From JBCBJZ01 sp038522635 (GTDB lineage Bacteria; Pseudomonadota; Alphaproteobacteria; Rhizobiales; Hyphomicrobiaceae), in assembly GCA_038522635.1 (NCBI GenBank), contig JBCBJZ010000003.1:1-59517 (forward strand): a stretch of 59,517 bases of DNA, read 5' to 3'. Every line of letters begins with the position of its first letter. The stretch's first letter is position 1. A program made the position numbers and the translations under genes. A model generated the notes under the pieces. It was not told the DNA's origin and searched no databases. It worked only from the letters and a program-made list of their open reading frames with translations. Positions 46,025-52,481 of the stretch are shown in pieces.

Positions 46025-46087
46025 ATCATCTCAGCGATTGCTCGGGATCAACACAGGTGAGCCCGAAATCGCCCGATGATGATCTAA
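46022..46087. repeat. Intergenic palindromic repeat, family A (copy A5)
   Basis: It starts in the TAG stop of the SoxC-like gene: TAGATCATCTCAGCGATTGC, then TCGGGATCAACACAGGTGAGCCCGAAATCGCCCGATGATGATCTA in blocks. The ends (TAGATCATC and GATGATCTA) pair. Followed by C5 after 11 bases. Confidence 0.88.
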
Positions 46088-46098
46088 AACTTAAGTGC

Positions 46099-46170
46099 AG
46101 AGCAACTTTGGGCGCAAAGGCAAGGCCTGAGTGTTTGAGACGGTGACTCGCACTTTGCGCCCGTTGCTCT
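46099..46170. repeat. Intergenic palindromic repeat, family C (full copy C5)
   Basis: AGAGCAACTTTGGGCGCAAA opens and ACTTTGCGCCCGTTGCTCT closes, pairing as arms; the centre GGCAAGGCCTGAGTGTTTGA is close to C4. Same order and spacing after A5 as C4 after A4. Confidence 0.88.
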
Positions 46171-46242
46171 AAGTGGCGCCTGCGCGGCGCCGAACGTGTT
46201 GGCTTGTCGCGCGGGAATACGCCTCCCGCGCGCGTGCATCGA

Positions 46243-46263
46243 GATCATCGGGCGATTGATCGG
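46243..46263. repeat. Intergenic palindromic repeat, family A (short fragment A6)
   Basis: GATCATCGGGCGATTGATCG is identical to part of the left arm of A4. The rest of the element is missing. Confidence 0.7.
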
Positions 46264-46385
46264 CAGGGCCAAGATGGTCTGGCAGACTGTCATCTCCGTT
46301 TCATACGGAGCGTGCAACGCTCAATGCGCTGAAAATTCAAGCGAACTGCGCACTTGCGGTAGCCGCACCGCAGCACGTTATTAAC

Positions 46386-46418
46386 TTGACGTGTAGACAA
46401 ATTGTCTCAACTTATATC
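46386..46418 (+). promoter_or_regulatory. Candidate promoter with a palindromic operator before the 76-residue gene
   Basis: TTGACG (46386-46391) is followed by the palindrome AGACAA-A-TTGTCT (46395-46407) and an AT-rich TTATATC (46412-46418). The spacing to the best -10 is not ideal (about 17 to AACTTA, 20 to TTATAT), so the promoter is tentative; the palindrome is perfect. Confidence 0.45.
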
Positions 46419-46462
46419 GTACCACGCCTCGTCGGCGTGTCGAACGTGAGAGGGGCGAGATT

Positions 46463-46693
46463 ATGAGCCTGAAACGCTTGCACAGTGCAGCGCGCGCCGC
46501 CGGCTTTGCCATGGCAGCACAGGACGACATCGCCCCCCCGCTTGAACCGTTGAGCCCTGACGAACTCGCCAAGGCCCGGCTCGCAACCCAGCTGCAACTT
46601 CCCGCGCCCGCTTCGTCGAGGTCTGCGCCGGTGGCTGCGTCTGCGTGGTTTGCACCGTTCTCCGGCTACTTTTCAGCCCGCGGCACGGCCTAA
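46463..46693 (+). CDS. Small uncharacterised protein (76 residues)
   Basis: I do not recognise it. The start has a purine-rich GAGAGGGGCGAG upstream and a possible promoter/operator 45-75 bases before it, which favours a real gene. The product is MSLKRLHSAARAAGFAMAAQ and onwards, with an acidic DDIAPPLEPLSPDELAKARL stretch that may be helical, and an Ala/Ser/Pro end. No membrane helix or metal motif. Confidence 0.45.
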   Translation: MSLKRLHSAARAAGFAMAAQDDIAPPLEPLSPDELAKARLATQLQLPAPASSRSAPVAASAWFAPFSGYFSARGTA

Positions 46694-47032
46694 AGCTGCC
46701 TTCTCCGCAGATCAGGATCGCTCGCAAGGCTCGATCGCCCCGTTGTCGAGAGACTTCCTGGTGCCGTGGTCTGAGGCTACCTGCGCGCGCACAGGCGTGA
46801 GCGCTCGCATACCCCCCCGAGAGCATGCCTGACCGATTGCGACTTGCATCAGCCCCTCATCTCGCGATACATGCCGTGAGGGGAAAACAGTTTCCTGGAT
46901 GACACGGCCTTTCTGGCGCTGCTGATCCGATGAGCCTGTCTGGCGAGGCTTGTCCAACGAGGCCAGTCTGACGGGAAACATGACACCGCGCGCTGCGTGG
47001 GGGGAACAGCGCCTCGCCGAGGAGGCTTCCTT
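46694..47032. other. Non-coding stretch between two small genes
   Basis: 339 bases. The only structure I see is a seven-pair hairpin, CCCCTCA (46853-46859) with TGAGGGG (46877-46883), followed by AAAACAG, which is not a terminator on the plus strand. Short open frames on both strands look like chance. Confidence 0.4.
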
Positions 47033-47122
47033 ATGTCGACATGGAATCGCCCGGAAATCGTTTTCGTTGTCCTCATCGCCTGCGCCATCGTTGCGTTCGG
47101 GGCAGCAGCTTCAATGGTCTGA
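47033..47122 (+). CDS. 29-residue single-helix membrane protein
   Basis: MSTWNRPEIVFVVLIACAIV followed by AFGAAASMV: a short polar start and one hydrophobic helix of about 19-20 residues. The ribosome-binding site GAGGAGG (47019-47025) is seven bases before the ATG, one of the best in the window. The last 12 bases overlap the 3' end of the converging alpha/beta hydrolase gene. Length and composition are those of known small membrane proteins that associate with transporters or oxidases. No family is recognised. Confidence 0.5.
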   Translation: MSTWNRPEIVFVVLIACAIVAFGAAASMV

Positions 47123-48088
47123 CGTTCGATCACAGACGGTGTGCGTCGCCGCGCGCAGTGCAGCCATGGCTTCCGGTGCCACCATGGTCTCGGCAAGCCA
47201 TGCAACCGCGCGATCGTAGTTGAAAGAAATCCATAGGTGCCCTGCCCCCTCCAACCGATATAGCGTCGCGGCGGGTATCGTCGCAGCCAGCGTCTCGATC
47301 GGCGCGAGCGGCACATTGGTGTCGACAAGCCCCATCCAGATGGCGGTTGGGCAGGCGATGGCCTGAGGCGCGAACGTCCAGGGCTCAGCAAATTGCGCCA
47401 TGTCGAGCGCGGGGCCTTCGCAACGCCCCACGAGCCCCCCTTCGAAGGCGCGCACCAACCGTGCCCGCGTGGCAGGATCACACGCCACGTCACGATCGAC
47501 CGCAGGCGCACGCGCCGTCGCAACCCGCATGGCAAGCCACGGGGAGACTTTCAAACCGAGTCGAAAGGCCCTGAAGATCGCACGCACCGCCGCTTGGCGC
47601 GGCCCCAACCGCAAAAAGCAAAGCCGATGGAAAGCGCTCATCGGCGGCGCCGTCCCCGCGGCGTCACGCAAGGGGGCAACGGGTGCAGCCAGAGCCAGCG
47701 CCGCGACGTCCGCGTTGTCGGCCGCCAGCGCACAAGCGAACGGTCCAGCGCCCGAGACGCCCAAAAGGCCGTAGCGCCCTTCATCGCCGCGCGCCCGGCG
47801 CACTGCTGCCACATCGGCGCGCAAGGCTGACACCGTATCGTGATGGGGCGCTGGTGGAGAGGTGCCGCCGTAGCCCGGGCGATCGAGCGCGACGAGGGTG
47901 AGACCAAGCTCGGCGGCTGTTGCATGCGCGGCCGTGAACTTCAACCGCGAGCCCGGCGTGCCATGCAGCGCGATCACCACGGGGCCTCGCTTCGCCCCCA
48001 TCAGGCGATAGCGCACGGTGCGGCCATCGGGATGCTGGACGATCTGATCGGTCCCCGGCAGCGCTGGGACGGGCTCATCTACGCGCAT
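47111..48088 (-). CDS. Alpha/beta hydrolase
   Basis: The product has 325 residues of the alpha/beta hydrolase fold. Visible are the oxyanion region VVIALHGTPGSRLKFTA, DRPGYGGTSPPAP, the nucleophile elbow LLGVSGAGPFACALA (G-x-S-x-G with serine), the acid in GLVDTNVPLAPIETLA and the histidine in LEGAGHLWISFNYDR. All members of the triad are present. The substrate is unknown. ATG 48088 follows GAGG at eight bases; a GTG at 48091 is also possible. The start is 10 bases past the stop of a small upstream gene, so the two are probably coupled. Confidence 0.9.
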   Translation of the reverse strand: MRVDEPVPALPGTDQIVQHPDGRTVRYRLMGAKRGPVVIALHGTPGSRLKFTAAHATAAELGLTLVALDRPGYGGTSPPAPHHDTVSALRADVAAVRRARGDEGRYGLLGVSGAGPFACALAADNADVAALALAAPVAPLRDAAGTAPPMSAFHRLCFLRLGPRQAAVRAIFRAFRLGLKVSPWLAMRVATARAPAVDRDVACDPATRARLVRAFEGGLVGRCEGPALDMAQFAEPWTFAPQAIACPTAIWMGLVDTNVPLAPIETLAATIPAATLYRLEGAGHLWISFNYDRAVAWLAETMVAPEAMAALRAATHTVCDRTSDH

Positions 48089-48098
48089 CACCGCCGCC

Positions 48099-48341
48099 TC
48101 ACGTCAGCATATGCACAGCGAGAAGGGCCAGAACGATCGCCAGCAGCGACCAGCGCAGCACGATGCACGTGTTGCAGCCGCCGCCGAATCCCTCGACGCT
48201 GTGCCCCTCGCCGCCAAACCCGTCGGCCTCTTGCTGGTCAGCCTCTTGCCGGTCGTCGCCACCATGCCCCTCAGCTCGGGGTCCGCTGGGCCACGCTTGC
48301 GGATGCCACCTGCCCGGATCGCGGCTGCTCCCTCGCTCCAT
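48099..48341 (-). CDS. Small protein with a C-terminal membrane helix (80 residues)
   Basis: The first 55 residues are Gly/Glu/Asp/Gln-rich and polar (EGHGGDDRQEADQQEADGFG). Then come two cysteines (GGGCNTCIVLRW) and one hydrophobic helix, SLLAIVLALLAVHMLT. GGTGAGG is eight bases before the ATG, and the stop is directly followed by the hydrolase ribosome-binding site. No family recognised. The opposing frames in this region are less plausible. Confidence 0.5.
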   Translation of the reverse strand: MERGSSRDPGRWHPQAWPSGPRAEGHGGDDRQEADQQEADGFGGEGHSVEGFGGGCNTCIVLRWSLLAIVLALLAVHMLT

Positions 48342-48428
48342 CGTTGACGCCTCACCCTCAGCACGTCACCGTTCATTAGAAGAACGTGCACCTTCCAAGC
48401 GTATTCTTCGTCGGAACGAGACAACCAC

Positions 48429-49214
48429 GTGATCCGCACGACCATGGCGACAGAGCACAAAACGACACGCCGCAAAAGCGTGGTTCAGCGCAACCCTGCC
48501 CCGCGCTACGGACGGGCTTTCATCGCAATCTTCGGCGGCGCGCTTGTGATGTTTGCTGCCCAGCAGGCTTGGCAGCGCGCCGGTTGGAGCACCGCTTTGC
48601 CCGGCATTTCCTGGCCGACGGCGTCGACCAGCCGCAAGGCCGCTTCCAAGACCCGCCAGGCCAAGCTCTTCACGTTCGATCGCGATGATTTTGGCGGCAG
48701 GCGCGTGTCCATCAAACGCAGCCGCACCCGGCGCGGCGGCGACAGCCAATGGCTGCTGTTTGGGCGGATGTCCAGGGCTGGCGCCAACGGCGGCTTTCAG
48801 GTGGCGCTGGCGGGCTCAAAGCGCGGCTTCCGTGTCCAGGGTCTGGATGAGGCGCTGGCAATCGCGCACCCGATGAAGCATGCGAGCGTAAAGCATACCG
48901 GGCGCCACTTTGTGCTGACGACGAAGCTTGGACGGTTCCGCGCCATCGAGACCACACATAACGTGGTGGAGGGGCGCAAGACCTGTTTGTCGTTCCTGCG
49001 CACGCAACGCGATCGCCAGATCTTCATGCGCGGATGGTCGTGCGGCGCGGCAGGTCAGCCCCACACCGCCGTCTCCGTGGCCTGCAAAATCGCCAAGGTT
49101 AAGCTGGCCAAGAGTGTGCTTGAGCGCGCCAATGGCGACCTGACGACCGGCACCGCCTGCAACGCCCGCGAAGTGTTCGACCGCGGCGAATTCACAGGCC
49201 GCCGCGGTCGGTAG
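48429..49214 (+). CDS. Uncharacterised membrane-anchored basic protein
   Basis: The product has 261 residues (from GTG 48429; ATG 48444 gives 256). One membrane helix lies at about 29-46 (RAFIAIFGGALVMFAAQQAW). The remaining 210 residues are basic and outside the membrane, with three spaced cysteines (KTCLSFLRTQRD, GWSCGAAG, SVACKIAKVKL, TACNAREVFDRG) that could form disulfides. FVLTTKLGRFRAIETTHNV and QWLLFGRMSRAG resemble no family I know. The TAG stop faces repeat B3. Confidence 0.7.
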   Translation: MIRTTMATEHKTTRRKSVVQRNPAPRYGRAFIAIFGGALVMFAAQQAWQRAGWSTALPGISWPTASTSRKAASKTRQAKLFTFDRDDFGGRRVSIKRSRTRRGGDSQWLLFGRMSRAGANGGFQVALAGSKRGFRVQGLDEALAIAHPMKHASVKHTGRHFVLTTKLGRFRAIETTHNVVEGRKTCLSFLRTQRDRQIFMRGWSCGAAGQPHTAVSVACKIAKVKLAKSVLERANGDLTTGTACNAREVFDRGEFTGRRGR

Positions 49215-49223
49215 TTTGCATGG

Positions 49224-49275
49224 GGTCGGTTCGCTTCGGGCTGAACGACCCGAAGCGGATGAACGAAGCCGATGA
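49224..49275. repeat. Intergenic palindromic repeat, family B (copy B3)
   Basis: GTCGGTTCGCTTCGGGCTGA then ACGACCCGAAGCGGATGAAC. Inner arms CGCTTCGGG (49232-49240) and CCCGAAGCG (49249-49257) pair perfectly. It lies between two converging genes, as B1 does. Confidence 0.8.
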
Positions 49276-49296
49276 ACTCTGGCCCCAGGCCGCCGG

Positions 49297-49725
49297 TCAG
49301 CGCTTGACGCGGTAGGTCTGGTGACACTCCTTGCAGTTCCTCACTGCGACGCCGAAGGCTGCTGCGAAGGCCTTTTGCCCCTTGCCGGCAGCCGCACTGG
49401 CCGCCTCGGCATCGGTCTTCAATTTCATCAGACCGGCTTCGAAATTTTTCCAGTCCGACCAGATTTTCGGGCCCGCGGTGGTGTCGCCCTGACCGGAGCC
49501 TTCCGGGAAGAGCTTCGCCACGGCGACCGCGTTCGCAGCGATCAGGTCCATGTGCTTTTTCGCAGCCGCCGCGTCGAACGACCCGCGCAACAACTGGCTG
49601 GAGGCTTTCGCAGCGCCACCGATTTCTTTGAACTTCGCTTTGCGCTGCTGGATGACGTCTGCCGACGCGGTTGTAGCTGTGAGGGCGAAAAGGGTTAGGC
49701 CAACAAGCGCTGAAGTGAGTCGCAT
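49297..49725 (-). CDS. Cytochrome c' / class II c-type cytochrome
   Basis: The product has 142 residues: a signal peptide (MRLTSALVGLTLFALTATTA, cleavage after ASA) and a four-helix bundle with the haem motif near the end, CKECH in AVRNCKECHQTYRVKR. This is the cytochrome c' / c556 layout, a periplasmic haem protein that binds NO or moves electrons. ATG 49725 has AGGAG upstream; the frame is open to 49821 and overlaps the previous gene, but that start would bury the signal peptide. The membrane-protein gene upstream is on the same strand. Confidence 0.92.
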   Translation of the reverse strand: MRLTSALVGLTLFALTATTASADVIQQRKAKFKEIGGAAKASSQLLRGSFDAAAAKKHMDLIAANAVAVAKLFPEGSGQGDTTAGPKIWSDWKNFEAGLMKLKTDAEAASAAAGKGQKAFAAAFGVAVRNCKECHQTYRVKR

Positions 49726-49817
49726 CAAGGATCTCCTGTGCTGCCGCGGTTCACGCGGATCTGCTGCATGGATACGTAATCCCGCACCACCGTGGCGGTG
49801 GCCGGTGACGTGACGCA

Positions 49818-50690
49818 TCAAGATCGTTCGCGAAGCTTAAACGGTTTGCGCGCCGTTTTCGACCATTGTGTCGCACCTGCCCCTCCGAAAAGACCGTCGA
49901 TCGCGCGCACGCACGGGCTGAACGCGAGCGCAGCGATGGTCGCTAACGCAAATGTGAGCGAGGTCCCCCAGGCTTCGATCAATCCGCCAACGATGATGAA
50001 GAAGAGCGCGAACGAGAGCATCGACAGCATGCTGCCACGGTAGAACGAGGCGAGCGTTGCGTGGCCGTTGCGCGCGAAGCTGAAACTTCCGATCACGGTC
50101 AGCATCACCGGGTAGGTCGCAACGATGCCTGCGAGGATGGGGCCGAGGCGGGCCGCCAGCGCGGTGATCGCGCCCACCATCGCCGCGGTTGCGAGCATGC
50201 GCACCACGATGTCCCACCAGGGCATCGAGGCGTCCGGTATGGTGGTTGGCTTCGGGATGGTGATCGCAGCAAGAACAAGCATGCCGGACGCAACACCGGC
50301 CGCACCGACCAGATCGAGCCCCACCGCGTCCTGCGCCGCAACAAGGAGCGCGTTGACGCCGCAGAAGGAAATGATCGCGCCGACGAGCGCTGCAATAAGT
50401 ACGCGCCGTCGACGACGCTGCGCGCCTCGCGCCCACGAGGCGATGGTGACGAAGGCCATGCAGAAGGCCGCACACCCCGCTAGCGCGAACAGCACGCCGA
50501 TGCAGGCGCGGGCGGCAAACGCTGGTCCTTGCTCGAGCGCGATGAAAAACGCGATCGGCGCGGTCATGATCGGAAAGCCGATAAGCAGTCCCGCAACGCT
50601 TGCGCCATAGCGCCGCGCGATCAGCGAGATGATCCCCACCAACAACGGCGTCACGGTGAATTTCAGCAGGGCAAAGACGCTCGGCGTCAT
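49818..50690 (-). CDS. Polytopic membrane protein with two similar halves, function unknown
   Basis: From ATG 50690 (MTPSVFALLKFTVTPLLVGI) the product has 290 residues with about eight to ten hydrophobic segments. Two parts resemble each other: ASVAGLLIGFPIMTAPIAFF followed by IALEQG near residue 30, and GPILAGIVATYPVMLTVIGS followed by FSFARNG near residue 190, suggesting an internal duplication as in many small transporters. It ends with a basic tail. The frame extends to 50897 over the divergent SABATH gene, which is rejected. No ribosome-binding site is close. Confidence 0.75.
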   Translation of the reverse strand: MTPSVFALLKFTVTPLLVGIISLIARRYGASVAGLLIGFPIMTAPIAFFIALEQGPAFAARACIGVLFALAGCAAFCMAFVTIASWARGAQRRRRRVLIAALVGAIISFCGVNALLVAAQDAVGLDLVGAAGVASGMLVLAAITIPKPTTIPDASMPWWDIVVRMLATAAMVGAITALAARLGPILAGIVATYPVMLTVIGSFSFARNGHATLASFYRGSMLSMLSFALFFIIVGGLIEAWGTSLTFALATIAALAFSPCVRAIDGLFGGAGATQWSKTARKPFKLRERS

Positions 50691-50798
50691 CGAGAGTACG
50701 TGTTCCTTGAAGTCGATGGCGGCGCTCACCGGGTTTCGCGTCGCCGCCGCCTGGGGCAGACTGAACGCGACGCGATTGCTCTCAACAAGGAGTGCCCC

Positions 50799-51938
50799 AT
50801 GAGCGTGCCCGCCGCCACCCTCGACAGCAAAACAACCACCACCGTCGCCATGAAGGGCGGCGGTTACTATTCGCAGCGCACGCTCGGCGCCAAGCACGTC
50901 ATCGATAAGGCGACCCCGATGTTGCTGGACGCGATCGCAGCCTTACCCGAACCGCCGGCAGGCCAGCCGCTGCACATCGCCGACTTTGGTGCAGCCGACG
51001 GTGGCACGTCGCTTGAGGCGCTGTACCGGGTGGTCGAGGCCGCACGCGCGCGCATGCCCGATCGGCAGATCTTGATCACTTACACGGACCTGCCGAGCAA
51101 CGATTTCTCACAGCTCTTCCGCACCGCACTGGGCCTCGATGGCGATCCCGCCCTGAGCGCGATCAAGAGCTTCGACGGTGTCTTCGTGCATGCGTGCGGC
51201 ATCGGCTTCCATCAGCAGTTGGTGCCCGATGCGAGCCTTGATCTGGGCTTCTCTGCGACCGCCATGCACTACGTTTCCGACAAGCCGTGCGAGATCGAAG
51301 ACCACGTCCACATGGTCGGCGCGAGCGGTGATACGCTTGCCGCTTACGCAGAACAGGCCGCCGCTGATTGGGAGCGCATCTTGCTGGCGCGCGCGGCGGA
51401 ACTGCGCCCGGGCGGGCGGCTTGTTTTCATGAACTTCGGCAAGGACGAAGCCGGCCGCCACTTGGGCCACACCGGCGGCGTCAACATGTTCGATACGTTC
51501 AACAAGCACTGGGCTGCGATGCGCGATGAGGGCTTGATCACGGCGGATGAATACCGCGACGCTTCATTCCCGCAGTTTTACCGCACGGTGGATGAGTTCT
51601 GCGCGCCCTTTAACGATGCACAAAGTGCGGTCAGCCGGGCGGGCCTGCGTCTTGTTTCCGCGCAAACGGGCGTGGTGCGCTGCCCCTACCAGCAGGCGTT
51701 TGAAGCGGCGAACGGCGCGATGGACCCGCGCAGCTTCGCCCGATCGCTGATCCCGACGATGCGCTCGTGGAGCGAGACCGTGTTCGCCAATGCGCTCGAT
51801 CCAGCGCGGCCAGCGGATGCGCGCTTCGCCCTCGTCGATCAGTTCTATCAGCGCTACGAGGATGAGGTCGCCGCTTCGCCGCAGGGCCACGCGATGGACT
51901 ACGTGCACTGTTATTTGGCAGCAGAGAAAGTGAGCTGA
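50799..51938 (+). CDS. SABATH-type (plant-like) SAM-dependent carboxyl methyltransferase
   Basis: The product has 379 residues. It matches the SABATH family, best known from plant salicylate, jasmonate and caffeine methyltransferases: the N-terminal signature MKGGGYYSQRTLGAKH, motif I HIADFGAADGGTSL (residues 59-72), YTDLPSNDFSQLFRTALG (the plant N-D-L-P-x-N-D-F-x-x-L-F signature, 95-112), SLDLGFSATAMHYVSDKP and RAAELRPGGRLVFMNFG. The acceptor is likely a small carboxylic acid. AAGGAG is six bases before ATG 50799. The TGA stop overlaps the ATG of the DUF3291 gene by one base. Confidence 0.9.
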   Translation: MSVPAATLDSKTTTTVAMKGGGYYSQRTLGAKHVIDKATPMLLDAIAALPEPPAGQPLHIADFGAADGGTSLEALYRVVEAARARMPDRQILITYTDLPSNDFSQLFRTALGLDGDPALSAIKSFDGVFVHACGIGFHQQLVPDASLDLGFSATAMHYVSDKPCEIEDHVHMVGASGDTLAAYAEQAAADWERILLARAAELRPGGRLVFMNFGKDEAGRHLGHTGGVNMFDTFNKHWAAMRDEGLITADEYRDASFPQFYRTVDEFCAPFNDAQSAVSRAGLRLVSAQTGVVRCPYQQAFEAANGAMDPRSFARSLIPTMRSWSETVFANALDPARPADARFALVDQFYQRYEDEVAASPQGHAMDYVHCYLAAEKVS

Positions 51939-52435
51939 TGGCAATCTTGTCAGGCCAGCCGCAACCGCCCGGCATGCACGTGGCGCAACTGAATGTGGGG
52001 CGGGCGATTGATGATCTTGAAGGCGCGACGCTGGCGCCTTTCATGCAAGCGTTGGACGCGATCAACGCGGTGGCCGAGCGCAGTGATGGTTTCGTGTGGC
52101 GCTACCAAACGGAGGCGGGGAACGCGACCGATCTTAAGCTCACCGATGATCCCCGCTTCATCGTGAACCTGAGCGTGTGGGAGACGCCGCAAGCGCTTGA
52201 GCACTTCGTTTGGCAGACCGTCCACCGCCGCTTTTACGAGCGCAAGGCTGAGTGGTTTGAGCCGCTTGCGAAACCGCACTTCGTGATGTGGTGGGTGCCG
52301 GAGGGCGCACGGCCGACCCCGCAGGAGGCTTTGGCCCGGCTCGACCTGCTACAGCGTCAGGGCTCATCGCAGGACGCGTTCGGCTGGGAAGGTCTTGTGG
52401 CGCTGACGCGTTGGCGTGAGGCGCGCTGCGGGTGA
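51938..52435 (+). CDS. DUF3291 protein (dimeric alpha-beta barrel type)
   Basis: The product has 165 residues: MHVAQLNVGRAIDDLEGATL, SDGFVWRYQTEAGNATDLKL, FIVNLSVWETPQALEHFVWQ, TVHRRFYERKAEWFEPLAKP and MWWVPEGARPTPQEALARLD. These are the DUF3291 motifs, and the fold is probably that of antibiotic-biosynthesis-monooxygenase-like barrels. No function is known. Start and SABATH stop overlap (TGATG), so the two proteins are translationally coupled and likely act on the same small molecule. Confidence 0.88.
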   Translation: MAILSGQPQPPGMHVAQLNVGRAIDDLEGATLAPFMQALDAINAVAERSDGFVWRYQTEAGNATDLKLTDDPRFIVNLSVWETPQALEHFVWQTVHRRFYERKAEWFEPLAKPHFVMWWVPEGARPTPQEALARLDLLQRQGSSQDAFGWEGLVALTRWREARCG

Positions 52436-52440
52436 CGCGC

Positions 52441-52480
52441 TAGATCATCTCAGCGATCGATCGGGATCACGATAGGTGCG
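52441..52480. repeat. Intergenic palindromic repeat, family A (partial copy A7)
   Basis: TAGATCATCTCAGCGATCGA, then TCGGGATCACGATAGGTGCG, as in A3 and A5 but cut after the centre. It fills the space between the stops of the DUF3291 gene and the converging phosphatase-family gene. Confidence 0.8.
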
Positions 52481-52481
52481 C

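Noticed and set aside
46712..46981. 89-residue minus-strand frame between the small genes
   Set aside because: No ribosome-binding site, no recognisable motif, and composition typical of a chance frame.
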